Assembly: GCA_900319865.1 (NCBI GenBank)
Contig: ONQD01000010.1
Span: 1 to 63,917, forward strand
Origin: an uncultured Bacteroidales bacterium
Lineage (GTDB): Bacteria; Bacteroidota; Bacteroidia; Bacteroidales; P3
Direction of reading: 5' to 3'
Length of the DNA stretch: 63,917 bases
Part shown: positions 34,501-44,155 of the stretch, piece by piece
Layout: each line of letters begins with the position of its first letter
How positions within the stretch are numbered: position 1 is the stretch's first letter
The notes under the pieces: generated by a model
Seen by the model: the letters and a program-made list of their open reading frames with translations, nothing else
What the model was told of the DNA's origin: nothing
The model's database searches: none
Translations under genes and position numbers: made by a program

Positions 34501-34665
34501 ATGGTTCATCTGCTTTTCATGTGTATGACTGTCGGTTTGGCTATTTCGGCTTGTCAAGGAATCGGTCGGGTTGGTGAGGGGGAATTTGTGCAGGGAAGGG
34601 TGGACGCGGAGGAGAGAGTGGTGAGGGGTGAGCGGACAGCGGTTGGGGATGGAATGAGGGTGTGA
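34501..34665 (+). CDS. Possible 54-aa small lipoprotein
   Basis: From ATG 34501 the frame reads MVHLLFMCMTVGLAISACQG, a plausible lipoprotein signal with Cys18, followed by a short charged stretch. There is no recognised homologue and no clear ribosome site, and the purine-rich bias of the region could produce this by chance. Confidence 0.25.
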   Translation: MVHLLFMCMTVGLAISACQGIGRVGEGEFVQGRVDAEERVVRGERTAVGDGMRV

Positions 34666-34760
34666 AAATAGTGTAGGGCGTGGGAGGATGCAATTGCAGC
34701 GATTGTAGGTGGGGTGAAATTATATTTTTAAAAAGGAGTGATAATATCGGGAAAATTATG

Positions 34761-34797
34761 TAAATTTGCAAATGGAAAATTGTGGGCATTGCCCACA
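34761..34797 (+). promoter_or_regulatory. -7 box and 5' hairpin at the head of the nqr leader
   Basis: TAAATTTG (34761-34768) fits TAnnTTTG. TGTGGGC (34781-34787) and GCCCACA (34791-34797) form a tight hairpin just after the predicted start. No clear -33 element is seen. Confidence 0.45.
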
Positions 34798-35170
34798 CAA
34801 TTGTTTATGTGGTAAAGAGATGCAGCGAAATGGTGTGAAATAAAGGGGTGTGAAAAAGGTGTTGAGGGTTTGAAATATGAGGAAAAATGCGGTGGAGAGG
34901 TTGGTGGTTGTTGAAAAAAAACATCATTGAAATAGTGGTTGGAGAAGGGTGCTGAGAATTGGGTGAGGAGAGGAGAGATTGGCGGAGTGGATGGAGGATG
35001 TGAGAGTATATGCGGAAGCCGGGGATAAGGGTATTGAGGGACTGGAGAGGTGGCAGAGATGATGTTTGAAGAATGGACGCGGAGTATGGAGAAAGGTAGA
35101 GGAGAATGGCTTTTGTGGTAGAGAAGAATGGTTTTTAGTACAAGAAACAGAATAAATTAGATATAGTGAA

Positions 35171-36571
35171 ATGATAAAGATAAAAAAGGGCTTGGATTTG
35201 CCGATAGAGGGAGCTGCGGAGAAGCGCACGACGGATGCGCGCAGTATAGCCTGCTACGGTATTAAGCCTACCGATTTTGTCGGCTTGGTGCCCCGCCTGT
35301 TGGTAGGAGAGGGTGATGAAGTGAGGGTGGGGGATGCCTTGTTTTGCGACAAAAGAGATGAAAGAATCCGTTTTACATCGCCGGTTGCAGGCCGTGTGAA
35401 GGCTGTGGTGAGGGGTCCGAAGAGACTTCTGCTGGCGGTGGTGGTAGAGAAACATGACGAGCAGGCATTGCTTAGGTTCGATGGCGACGTGAAAGAGCGT
35501 ATGATGCAGACCGGTTTGTGGACCGCTTTGCGTCAGCGTCCGTTCGGAACGGTGGCCAATCCCGACGACCGGCCGAAGGCCATTGTGGTGAGCTGCTTCG
35601 ACAGTGCCCCGTTGGCACCCGACTACGACTATGTGATGCAGGGCCGCGAAGAGGTCTTGTGGGAGGGACTGGAGGCTTTGAGCACATTGACCGACGGCAA
35701 GCTCTATGCCTGTTTCAAGGCTGGACAGCGGCTGGGCCGCGAGGCTGAGAAAAGGCTGGTGAAGAGCGGGCGCATTTCGGTGGAGTATTTCGACGGTCCT
35801 CACCCGGCAGGTAACGTGGGTACTCAGATTGCGCATCTGTGCCCCATAGACAAGGGTGATGTGGTTTGGACGATGGGTGTGCAGGACGCTGCGGTGCTTG
35901 GACGCTTGATGAGAAGCGGTGAGTACTGTCCGGAACGCCTGTTGGCTGTGGCTGGCCCTGAGGTGCGTAGCCCGCACTACTACCGCATTGTGGCTGGAGC
36001 CTGCGTGGAAGGGATTGTGAGTGCGCAACGCAGCAACCCCAACTATCCGGCATTGACCAACGGAGAGAAGGTTGAAGGAGTCAGGGTGATTTCGGGCAAT
36101 GTGTTGAGCGGCAGTTGTATTGAGGATGACGGTTTTGTGGGTGCATACGATAGTTTGTTAACCCTGATGCCCGAAGGGAATTACTATGACTTTATGGGCT
36201 GGCTGCTGCCGGGACTGAACAAGTATAGTTTCTCCCGTACGTTCTGGAGCGGATTTGTGCCGTCGTTTATGCATGATATTTTCGGACAGGTTCCCCGCAT
36301 GATGGCACCCAAGTTCGATACTAACATGCACGGCGGTGTGAGACCGTTGGTGTTTACAGGCAATTTCGAAAGGGTGTTTCCCTTTGATATTTACCCGTTG
36401 CAACTGCTCAAGGCCTGCATTATAGGCGATATTGACTTGATGGAGAAACTGGGAATATACGAGGTGGAGCCTGAGGATTTCGCTCTATGTGAGTATATTG
36501 ACCCGTCGAAGACGGATATACAGCCTATCATCCGCGAGGCGTTGGAAAAATTAAGAAAGGAGGCTTTGTGA
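35171..36571 (+). CDS. nqrA: Na+-translocating NADH:quinone reductase subunit A
   Basis: The 466-aa product matches NqrA from MIKIKKGLDLPIEGAA through FVGLVPRLLVGEGDEVRVGD and FTSPVAGRVKAVV to the C-terminal ICEYIDPSKTDIQPIIREAL-like end. NqrA is the peripheral cytoplasmic subunit near the quinone site. It is the first gene of nqrABCDEF, and its stop overlaps the nqrB start (TGATG). Confidence 0.94.
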   Translation: MIKIKKGLDLPIEGAAEKRTTDARSIACYGIKPTDFVGLVPRLLVGEGDEVRVGDALFCDKRDERIRFTSPVAGRVKAVVRGPKRLLLAVVVEKHDEQALLRFDGDVKERMMQTGLWTALRQRPFGTVANPDDRPKAIVVSCFDSAPLAPDYDYVMQGREEVLWEGLEALSTLTDGKLYACFKAGQRLGREAEKRLVKSGRISVEYFDGPHPAGNVGTQIAHLCPIDKGDVVWTMGVQDAAVLGRLMRSGEYCPERLLAVAGPEVRSPHYYRIVAGACVEGIVSAQRSNPNYPALTNGEKVEGVRVISGNVLSGSCIEDDGFVGAYDSLLTLMPEGNYYDFMGWLLPGLNKYSFSRTFWSGFVPSFMHDIFGQVPRMMAPKFDTNMHGGVRPLVFTGNFERVFPFDIYPLQLLKACIIGDIDLMEKLGIYEVEPEDFALCEYIDPSKTDIQPIIREALEKLRKEAL

Positions 36572-37752
36572 TGTTTGACAATTTAAGAGGATTTATAGAT
36601 AAGATAAAGCCCAACTTTGTGAAAGGCGGCAAGTTTGGCTGGCTGCAAAGTACGTTTGAGGCTTTTGAGACTTTTGCTTTCACTCCCAACACGGTTACGG
36701 CAAAGGGTAGCCATGTGCGCGACGGTGTGGACATGAAGAGGGCAATGATAACTGTGGTGATAGCGTTGGTGCCCGCTTTGCTGTTCGGCATGTGGAACAT
36801 TGGGTATCAGACCATGCTTCACGGTGAGAATTGGCCTTTCGAGCCGGGGACGGCAGCCAGCTGGTGGTATTGCCTGTGGTTCGGCTTTTTGCGTATGTTG
36901 CCCTTGATAGTGGTGAGTTATGTTGTGGGTCTTGGCATAGAATTTATGTTTGCCCAGATACGCCACCACGAGGTGAATGAGGGCTTCTTGGTGACGGGAT
37001 TGATAATACCGATGATTGTGCCGGTGACTACGCCCTTGTGGCAGTTGGCTCTGGCAGTGGCTTTTGCTGTGGTGATAGGCAAAGAGGTGTTTGGCGGAAG
37101 CGGCATGAATTTCCTGAACCCAGCATTGGTGGCGAGAGCATTCCTGTTTTTCAGCTACCCAACCCATATGTCGGGCGACCAAGTGTGGATAGCTGCCGAC
37201 TTGTGGGGGACAGATGCCATTGCAGGTGCCACCACTATGGGAGAGCTGGCCACGGGTATGAGTCCGTCGGCCTCGGCATTGGATATGTTTATAGGTACGG
37301 TGCCGGGCAGCACTTGCGAGACCTCGGTGATTGCCATATTGCTGGGTGCATTGGTGCTGCTGGTGAGCGGCATAGCCAGCTGGAGGGTGATGCTGAGTGT
37401 GGTGCTGGGTGGCGGAGCAATGGGTCTTCTCTTTAACGCCATCGGTGCCAACGACTATATGCAATTGCCTTTCTACTATCACTTCCTGATGGGTGGCTTT
37501 GCCTTCGGAGCAGTGTTTATGGCTACCGACCCGGTGACCTCGGCACAGACCAATGCGGGCAAGTGGATTTACGGTTTGCTGATAGGAGCTTTTGCAGTGA
37601 TGCTGAGAGTTCTGAACCCTGCATACCCGGAAGGCATGATGCTGAGCATTCTGTTAATGAACTGCTTTGCACCGCTGATAGACCACTGTGTGGTGCAGCG
37701 TAATGTAAAGATGCGTGAGAGACGCGCTTTGGGAAAGGAGGTGAGACAATGA
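36571..37752 (+). CDS. nqrB: Na+-NQR subunit B
   Basis: The 393-aa product (ATG 36571, preceded by a strong AGGAGG at 36558-36563, rare in this window) is a multi-helix membrane protein with FLVTGLIIPMIVP, NFLNPALVARAFLFFSYP and the covalent-FMN threonine region IAGATTMGELATG. NqrB holds a covalent FMN and riboflavin and forms the sodium path. It overlaps nqrC by 4 bases (ATGA). Confidence 0.94.
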   Translation: MFDNLRGFIDKIKPNFVKGGKFGWLQSTFEAFETFAFTPNTVTAKGSHVRDGVDMKRAMITVVIALVPALLFGMWNIGYQTMLHGENWPFEPGTAASWWYCLWFGFLRMLPLIVVSYVVGLGIEFMFAQIRHHEVNEGFLVTGLIIPMIVPVTTPLWQLALAVAFAVVIGKEVFGGSGMNFLNPALVARAFLFFSYPTHMSGDQVWIAADLWGTDAIAGATTMGELATGMSPSASALDMFIGTVPGSTCETSVIAILLGALVLLVSGIASWRVMLSVVLGGGAMGLLFNAIGANDYMQLPFYYHFLMGGFAFGAVFMATDPVTSAQTNAGKWIYGLLIGAFAVMLRVLNPAYPEGMMLSILLMNCFAPLIDHCVVQRNVKMRERRALGKEVRQ

Positions 37753-38372
37753 AAACATTCAGCAACAGATATATCTTTATATACTCGACAGTGCTGGTGG
37801 CGGTGGTGGCCGTGATATTGGCGGTCGTTGCCACATCGCTGAAACCGATGCAGGAGCGCAACCAGCGGGTGGAGACCAAACAGATGCTGCTCCGCACGAT
37901 AGGAGTGGCAAGCACGAAGGCGGATGCAGAGGATCTGTATTCGAAATATATCAAAGAGACGCAGACCGAGGACGGGAAGCCGTACTTCCTGTTTGACGGA
38001 GGCGTGGTGATACCGCTGAGGGGAACCGGTTTGTGGGGACCCATCTGGGGTTATATGGCCTTGGACGGAGAGGGCACGGTGCTGGGTGCCGTGTTCGACC
38101 ACAAGGGCGAGACTCCCGGACTGGGTGGAGAAATCTCTACCGACAAGTTTGCCGCGCGTTTTGAGGGTAAGAAGATGGACACACAGCCCATCCGCCTGAA
38201 GAAACATGCCAACCCGCAGGACAACTACGAGGTGGACGCCATAAGCGGAGGCACTATGACCAGCAACGGTGTGACGAACATGCTGGCAGCAGCCTTCGAG
38301 GACTATTCAACACTACTTAGCAACTTTAACCCGGAAGCCGGGTTGCAAACAACCAACAGCCATGAGCAATAA
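37749..38372 (+). CDS. nqrC: Na+-NQR subunit C
   Basis: The 207-aa product has one N-terminal membrane helix (YIFIYSTVLVAVVAVILAVV) and a periplasmic FMN-binding domain with the attachment motif SGGTMTS near residue 178, the second threonine being the expected covalent FMN site, and GHKGETPGLGG-like DHKGETPGLGGE. It relays electrons within the Nqr complex. It overlaps nqrD by 11 bases. Confidence 0.93.
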   Translation: MKTFSNRYIFIYSTVLVAVVAVILAVVATSLKPMQERNQRVETKQMLLRTIGVASTKADAEDLYSKYIKETQTEDGKPYFLFDGGVVIPLRGTGLWGPIWGYMALDGEGTVLGAVFDHKGETPGLGGEISTDKFAARFEGKKMDTQPIRLKKHANPQDNYEVDAISGGTMTSNGVTNMLAAAFEDYSTLLSNFNPEAGLQTTNSHEQ

Positions 38373-38982
38373 GAATTGGAAATTGATAACGATGCCGTGG
38401 AACAAGAACAACCCTGTGACGGTACAGGTGTTGGGTATCTGCTCCTGTTTGGCAGTGACGGCGCAGCTGAAGCCCGCCGTAGTGATGGCATTATCGGTGA
38501 CGGTGGTGGTGGCTCTTTCGAACCTCATCATCTCGTTGATGCGTAAAACTATACCGCCGCGTATACGTATTATAGTACAGCTGGTGGTGGTTTCGATGCT
38601 GGTGGTGTTAGTGGACCAGTTGTTGAAGGCCTATGTGTATGATGTGAGCAAGCAGCTCTCGGTGTTTGTGGGGCTGATAATTACCAACTGCATAGTGATG
38701 GGACGACTGGAGGCATTCGCCATGAGTAACCCTCCGATTCCCTCGTTGTGCGACGGTATAGGCAATGGACTGGGATATAGCATTATTCTGGTTACGCTGG
38801 GTTTTGTGCGCGAGCTGTTGGGCAGCGGTACCGTATGGGGTTATCCCGTGATGGAAAAACTGGGTATTTATAATATCGGGTATGAAAACAACGGATTGAT
38901 GATAATGCCCCCGATGGCACTGATATTGGTGGGAATAATCATCTGGATACAGCGCACCCGCAACAAAGACCTATGTGAATAA
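38362..38982 (+). CDS. nqrD: Na+-NQR subunit D
   Basis: The 206-aa, six-helix membrane protein carries LVDQLLKAY, the conserved helix break GLIITNCIVMGRLEAFA with the cysteine that helps ligate the inter-subunit iron centre, and GFVRELLGSG. It pairs with NqrE. A 101-base gap to nqrE follows, the first real gap in an otherwise overlapping operon. Confidence 0.94.
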   Translation: MSNKNWKLITMPWNKNNPVTVQVLGICSCLAVTAQLKPAVVMALSVTVVVALSNLIISLMRKTIPPRIRIIVQLVVVSMLVVLVDQLLKAYVYDVSKQLSVFVGLIITNCIVMGRLEAFAMSNPPIPSLCDGIGNGLGYSIILVTLGFVRELLGSGTVWGYPVMEKLGIYNIGYENNGLMIMPPMALILVGIIIWIQRTRNKDLCE

Positions 38983-39083
38983 GAAAGAGATGTGACAACA
39001 AGTCGGTAGCCGCTGATGCGGACCCTCCCATGACACGGTGGGTGTAGCGGAACGGCGAAGGACGATAAAAATACATTCGGAAA
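38983..39083 (+). other. 101-base gap between nqrD and nqrE with hairpin potential
   Basis: The nqrA-D genes overlap, but this gap separates D from E. It contains nested short complements (CCGCT/AGCGG and CCCA/TGGG around 39011-39051). It may be an RNA processing or stability element. Confidence 0.4.
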
Positions 39084-39695
39084 ATGGAATACATCAATAT
39101 ATTCATCAAGTCTATTTTTGTAGACAATATGATTTTCGCCTTCTTTCTTGGCATGTGCTCGTATTTGGCAGTGTCGAAGACGGTGAAAACGTCGGCGGGT
39201 TTGGGTATCGCCGTAACATTTGTACTTCTGATAACCGTGCCCATCAACTGGGTGGTCAACAAATATATGTTGGCTCCCGGTGCGTTGGCATGGATTAGCC
39301 CCAAGCTGGCCAATGTGGACCTCTCGTTTCTGAGCCTCATCATGTTTATTGCCGTGATTGCGGCCATAGTGCAGATGGTGGAGATGATAGTGGAGAAGAC
39401 ATCGCCGGCACTATACAACTCGCTGGGTATATTCCTGCCCTTGATAGCAGTGAACTGTGCTGTGATGAGTGGGTCGCTTTTTATGCAGGAAAGGGCATAT
39501 AATTTCGGAGAGGCGGTGAGCTTCTCGCTGGGCAGCGGCATAGGTTGGTTTTTGGCCATTGTGACCATTGCAGCCATACGCGAGAAACTGCGCTACTCGC
39601 ATATCCCGCCTGCATTGAAGGGTGTGGGTATCACGTTTATAATTACAGGACTCATGGGAATGGCCTTTATGAGTTTTATGGGAATAAAATTATGA
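39084..39695 (+). CDS. nqrE: Na+-NQR subunit E
   Basis: The 203-aa membrane protein carries SIFVDNMIFAFFLGMCSYLAVSK and the second half-helix cysteine motif LIAVNCAVMSGSLFMQER, mirror-related to NqrD. Together D and E hold the iron centre between them. nqrF follows 36 bases later. Confidence 0.95.
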   Translation: MEYINIFIKSIFVDNMIFAFFLGMCSYLAVSKTVKTSAGLGIAVTFVLLITVPINWVVNKYMLAPGALAWISPKLANVDLSFLSLIMFIAVIAAIVQMVEMIVEKTSPALYNSLGIFLPLIAVNCAVMSGSLFMQERAYNFGEAVSFSLGSGIGWFLAIVTIAAIREKLRYSHIPPALKGVGITFIITGLMGMAFMSFMGIKL

Positions 39696-39731
39696 TGGAG
39701 CAGGCTCCAAGGTTATTAACACAAAAATAAT

Positions 39732-41024
39732 ATGACTACAACAATACTTACTGCACTCATTGTCATCGTGGCTGTAATACTGCTGCTGGTGGCATTGTTG
39801 TTGTTCCTGCGAGCCAAGTTGATACCGCAGGGCAATGTGACCATCACCATTAACGACGATAAGAAATTGACTGTTCCGACAGGGAACACCCTTATATCCA
39901 CACTTGCCGAACAGCAGATATACCTGCCGTCGGCCTGTGGAGGCAAAGGGTCGTGCGGACAATGCAAATGCCGTGTGCTGGAGGGTGGCGGTTCCATCCT
40001 GCCCACAGAGGTGGGATTCTTTACACGCAAGCAGATACAGGACCATTGGCGTTTGGGCTGCCAGGTGAAGGTGAAAGAGAATTTGAAAATAGCAGTACCG
40101 CACTCGATTCTGAGCATCAAGGAATACGAATGCACCGTGATTAGCAACCGCAATGTTGCCACATTCATGAAAGAATTCAAGGTGCAGCTGCCTGCCGGTG
40201 AGCATATGGATTTTGAACCTGGCTCGTATGCGCAGATAAAGATTCCCAAGTTCGACTTGAAATATTCCGATTATGACCGCGATTTGATAGGGGAGGAGTA
40301 CCTGCCTGCATGGGAGAAGTTCCATATGTTCGACCTCCGTTGTGTGAATCCGGAACCGACAGTGCGTGCTTATTCCATGGCCAACTATCCCGATGAGGGT
40401 GATGTGTTCATGCTCACCGTCCGTATCGCAACCCCACCGTTCAAGCCGGACCGTTCAGGATTTATGAATGTGAATCCGGGTATAGCCTCATCGTATATCT
40501 ATTCGTTGAAGCCGGGCGACAAAGTGATAATGTCCGGTCCTTATGGCGATTTCCATATCAAGAACCATCCGGCAGATATGCCCAACAAGCCCGAAATGAT
40601 ATGGGTGGGTGGCGGTGCCGGTATGGCTCCGTTGCGTGCCCAGATTATGCATTTGACCCGCACGTTGAATACCCGCGACCGCAATATGCATTACTTCTAT
40701 GGTGCACGAGCTTTGAACGAGGTGTTCTACTTGGACGATTTCAGACAATTGGAAAAGGATTTTCCCAATTTCCATTTCCACTTGGCGTTGGACCGTCCCG
40801 ACCCGGCAGCCGATGCGGCAGGAGTACCTTACACTGCGGGGTTTGTGCATAACGTGATGTACGAGACCTATTTGAAGGACCATCCCGCCCCCGAGGATAT
40901 TGAGTACTACATGTGCGGTCCCGGCCCAATGAGTTCGGCAGTGGTGAATATGCTGGACAATTTGGGCGTAGCACCCGAGAATATTTTGTACGACGATTTT
41001 GGAGGAGGCGCACCCAAGAAATAA
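39732..41024 (+). CDS. nqrF: Na+-NQR subunit F (NADH-oxidising)
   Basis: The 430-aa product has an N-terminal membrane anchor (about 3-26), a 2Fe-2S ferredoxin domain with CGGKGSCGQC (ligands C69, C75 and C78) plus a further Cys near 111, an FAD domain (RAYSMANYPDEG) and an NADH-binding domain (GGGAGMAPLRAQI, YYMCGPGPM). It takes electrons from NADH into the complex. Confidence 0.95.
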   Translation: MTTTILTALIVIVAVILLLVALLLFLRAKLIPQGNVTITINDDKKLTVPTGNTLISTLAEQQIYLPSACGGKGSCGQCKCRVLEGGGSILPTEVGFFTRKQIQDHWRLGCQVKVKENLKIAVPHSILSIKEYECTVISNRNVATFMKEFKVQLPAGEHMDFEPGSYAQIKIPKFDLKYSDYDRDLIGEEYLPAWEKFHMFDLRCVNPEPTVRAYSMANYPDEGDVFMLTVRIATPPFKPDRSGFMNVNPGIASSYIYSLKPGDKVIMSGPYGDFHIKNHPADMPNKPEMIWVGGGAGMAPLRAQIMHLTRTLNTRDRNMHYFYGARALNEVFYLDDFRQLEKDFPNFHFHLALDRPDPAADAAGVPYTAGFVHNVMYETYLKDHPAPEDIEYYMCGPGPMSSAVVNMLDNLGVAPENILYDDFGGGAPKK

Positions 41025-41138
41025 ACAAATCACAGTGTTGGGGAACGATATCCAATAATTAGGCTTACAAGTTTGGTTGTGGAGCGGACCGACAAACAAG
41101 ACAATTTTAATTTTAATATAAACCCAAACATAGCAATA

Positions 41139-42098
41139 ATGAATTTACCAAAAATCCATTCCATTTCCAAGAAGATATGCGTGGCACTGCTGGGCGGTTT
41201 CCTGCTAATCTTCTTGTTGTTCCATGCCTGTGCCAACCTGTGCATATTGCGTCATGACGACGGTGCATGGTACACTGCTTTTTGCCACTTTATGGGCACG
41301 AACTATATAGTCAAGGTGTTCGAGGTGGTGTTGATAGGAACTATCCTGCTCCACATCTGTTTCACTGGATGGCTGTGGCTTACCAACCGACTGGCCAGAC
41401 CGGTGCGTTATCACCAACAGGGGAAGAGCAAGACCCATCCGGGGTCCAAACTCATGATGTGGACCGGTATCCTTATTTTCGTATGTCTGTTTGTCCACTT
41501 CACCGATTTCTATTTTGTGAAAATGGGATGGGTGAAAGGCGATTACATGGTAAAAGTTGACAAGCTTGCCACAGATGATGCCATAGGCATGATGGAACTG
41601 GCATCGAATATGGAAATGACTCCGGAGGAGCTTATAAACTACTTGGAAGAAAATGCAAGCTCGTATGCCGAGACTGAAGAGGAAATGGCCGAAGCAGAAG
41701 AGTATGTGTCTAATCTGAGAGACCAGCTGGGAGTGATGAATATTGTGCAGAGAGCCTATGATGAAGGTAATCTGAGCGCAGACAAGAAATGGATACGCCA
41801 CCTTACTTACGATGAACGCCAGTTGTTGCGCGAGGTGGCTCCTGAGAGCGACCCTGAGCCTGACTTCTATTATATGGCCCGCGAGAAATTCAAGAACCCC
41901 TTCATGGTGTTGTTCTATCTAATTTTCTTTGTGGTTGTGTGGATTCACATGCGCCATGCATTCCCTTCGGCTTTCCAAACTTTGGGGTTGAACAATTATA
42001 AATACAGCAAAGCCATTGATGTGATAGGGCAGATATACGCATGGGTAGTGTGTCTGATGTTCGCGGCTGTGGTGATACTGGTTTACCTTGGCTTGTAG
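41139..42098 (+). CDS. sdhC: Succinate dehydrogenase/fumarate reductase cytochrome b subunit, with large insertion
   Basis: The start at 41139 is chosen for the clean membrane-protein N-terminus (MNLPKIHSISKK). The 319-aa product has five membrane segments (about 13-36, 57-81, 105-128, 253-272 and 292-316) and histidines at positions suited to two b-type hemes (29, 72, 120 and 270). Between helices 3 and 4 lies an acidic insertion of about 100 residues (138-242; for example LEENASSYAETEEEMAEAEE) that I do not expect in this family, whose members are usually near 220-230 aa. It anchors the flavoprotein and iron-sulfur subunits and exchanges electrons with menaquinone. Confidence 0.85.
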   Translation: MNLPKIHSISKKICVALLGGFLLIFLLFHACANLCILRHDDGAWYTAFCHFMGTNYIVKVFEVVLIGTILLHICFTGWLWLTNRLARPVRYHQQGKSKTHPGSKLMMWTGILIFVCLFVHFTDFYFVKMGWVKGDYMVKVDKLATDDAIGMMELASNMEMTPEELINYLEENASSYAETEEEMAEAEEYVSNLRDQLGVMNIVQRAYDEGNLSADKKWIRHLTYDERQLLREVAPESDPEPDFYYMAREKFKNPFMVLFYLIFFVVVWIHMRHAFPSAFQTLGLNNYKYSKAIDVIGQIYAWVVCLMFAAVVILVYLGL

Positions 42099-42187
42099 CC
42101 AACAAAACTGAACTGCCGACAGTTGCATGGTTTTGCTTCAGCAACAGCAGGAATGTTAATGTATTATTTTAACAATCAACAATCGAC

Positions 42188-44152
42188 ATGAATTTAGATT
42201 CTAAAATACCCGAAGGTCCCCTTTCAGAAAAATGGACCAACTATAAAGCCAGTCAGAAGCTGGTGAATCCCGCCAACAAGCGGAAAATAAATATCATTGT
42301 TGTTGGAACCGGATTAGCCGGTGCCTCGGCCGCTGCTTCTTTGGGAGCAATGGGCTTCAAAGTGGATATTTTCTGCATTCAGGACTCGCCGCGCCGTGCG
42401 CACTCCATCGCTGCACAGGGTGGTATCAATGCAGCCAAGAATTACCAGAATGACGGCGACAGTGTGGAGCGTTTGTTCCGCGACACCATTAAAGGAGGTG
42501 ACTACCGTGCCCGTGAGGCCAATGTGTACCGTTTGGCCGAAGTGAGTGGCAACATTATTGACCAGTGTGTGGCGCAGGGAGTTCCTTTTGCCCGCGACTA
42601 TGGCGGATTGCTTGATAACCGTTCGTTTGGCGGTGCACAGGTGAGCCGAACATTCTATGCCCGCGGTCAAACCGGTCAGCAGTTGTTGCTGGGTGCTTAT
42701 GGTGCACTGAGCCGTGAGATAGCCCGTGGCAGTGTTACACTGCACGAACGTCATGAGATGATGGACCTGGTGGTGGTGCCCGACAAGGACGGTAAGCCCC
42801 GTGCCCGTGGCATTATAGTACGCAATTTGGTAACCGGTGAGCTGGAACGCTATGCCGCCCATGCTGTGGTGCTTGCTACAGGTGGTTATGGCAATGTGTA
42901 TTACCTTTCGACCAATGCCATGAACAGTAACGGAAGTGCGGCTTGGGTATGCCATAAGAAGGGTGCAGCCTTTGCCAACCCCTGTTTTGTTCAGATTCAC
43001 CCCACATGTATTCCTGTGCATGGCGACTATCAGTCGAAACTTACCCTTATGAGTGAGAGTCTGCGCAACGATGGCCGCATTTGGGTGCCCAAGAAGAAAG
43101 AGGATGCCGAGGCAATTCGTCGTGGCGAAAAAGGCCCCAACGACATTCCCGAAGAGGAGCGCGACTACTATCTTGAACGCCGTTACCCCGCATTCGGTAA
43201 TCTGGTGCCACGCGACGTCGCTTCGCGTGCCGCCAAGGAACGTTGCGATGCCGGTTATGGTGTAGGTTCGACTGGCCTTGCTGTATACCTCGATTTTGCC
43301 GATGCCATTCAGCGCTTGGGACGCGATGTTGTGGAGCAGAAGTATGGTAACCTCTTCCAGATGTATCAGAAGATTGTGGACGTAGATCCTTATGAGAATC
43401 CCATGATGATATACCCCGCAATCCACTACACTATGGGTGGTCTTTGGGTGGACTATGAACTACAAACCACTATCCCTGGTCTCTTTGCCGCCGGTGAAGC
43501 CAACTTCTCCGACCATGGTGCCAACCGTCTGGGTGCATCTGCATTGATGCAGGGATTGGCCGACGGCTATTTCGTGTTGCCGTATACTATGCAAAACTAT
43601 TTGGCTGACCAGATTTATGTGGGCAAGATTTCCTCTGATACTCCCGAGTTTGACCAGGCCGAGAAGGATGTTCGCGAACGTTTGGACGCTCTTATGACCA
43701 TAGGCCAGAAAGAACAGCCACACCACACCGTAGACCATTTCCATAAGGCTTTGGGCAAGATTATGTGGGAATATGTGGGTATGGCCCGCAACACCGAGAG
43801 TCTCACTATTGCCCAGCGCGAAGTTGCCGACCTTGAGAAACATTTCTGGGAAGAGGTCTTTATTCCCGGCAAGGTGGAGGAATTCAACACCGAGCTGGAG
43901 AAAGCCTACCGTTTGGCCGACTATTTCGAGTTGGCTCGCCTTATCATCGCCGATGCCATGCACCGTGAGGAATCGTGCGGTGGCCACTTCCGTACAGAAC
44001 ATCAAACAGAGGATGGTGAAACTCTTCGCGACGACGAGAACTTCATGTATGTTGGAGTTTGGGAATATCAGGGACACGATGTTCCAGAGACCATGTCGAA
44101 GGAAGACCTCAAATACGAATATATCAAGATTGCAAAACGTAATTATAAATAA
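42188..44152 (+). CDS. sdhA: Succinate dehydrogenase/fumarate reductase flavoprotein subunit
   Basis: The 654-aa product has the FAD dinucleotide fold ([21 protein letters not shown]), the flavin-attachment region around [17 protein letters not shown] with the expected covalent histidine, and the substrate-site blocks QIHPTCIP and [12 protein letters not shown]. The C-terminal [11 protein letters not shown] motif is typical. It interconverts succinate and fumarate. With nqr upstream and no sign of aerobic oxidases here, the fumarate-reducing direction is likely in an anaerobe, although the genes cannot tell the direction. Confidence 0.94.
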   Translation: MNLDSKIPEGPLSEKWTNYKASQKLVNPANKRKINIIVVGTGLAGASAAASLGAMGFKVDIFCIQDSPRRAHSIAAQGGINAAKNYQNDGDSVERLFRDTIKGGDYRAREANVYRLAEVSGNIIDQCVAQGVPFARDYGGLLDNRSFGGAQVSRTFYARGQTGQQLLLGAYGALSREIARGSVTLHERHEMMDLVVVPDKDGKPRARGIIVRNLVTGELERYAAHAVVLATGGYGNVYYLSTNAMNSNGSAAWVCHKKGAAFANPCFVQIHPTCIPVHGDYQSKLTLMSESLRNDGRIWVPKKKEDAEAIRRGEKGPNDIPEEERDYYLERRYPAFGNLVPRDVASRAAKERCDAGYGVGSTGLAVYLDFADAIQRLGRDVVEQKYGNLFQMYQKIVDVDPYENPMMIYPAIHYTMGGLWVDYELQTTIPGLFAAGEANFSDHGANRLGASALMQGLADGYFVLPYTMQNYLADQIYVGKISSDTPEFDQAEKDVRERLDALMTIGQKEQPHHTVDHFHKALGKIMWEYVGMARNTESLTIAQREVADLEKHFWEEVFIPGKVEEFNTELEKAYRLADYFELARLIIADAMHREESCGGHFRTEHQTEDGETLRDDENFMYVGVWEYQGHDVPETMSKEDLKYEYIKIAKRNYK

Positions 44153-44155
44153 GCC

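Larger units (their letters stand above)
34014..35170. other. 1.16-kb gap, strongly purine-rich on the plus strand
   Basis: Between the receptor and nqrA the sequence becomes markedly G/A-rich and C-poor on the plus strand from about 34390 to 35140. It holds a receptor -7 box, one weak small-lipoprotein frame (34501-34665), a -7 box with a hairpin (34761-34797) and otherwise nothing I can name. The last part would be a nearly 400-base leader of the nqr operon. Confidence 0.5.

Noticed and set aside
42314-43426. 370-codon open frame on the minus strand opposite the flavoprotein gene
   Set aside because: It is a long antisense frame caused by codon bias in sdhA; the plus-strand protein is unmistakable and the antisense product has no recognisable motifs.
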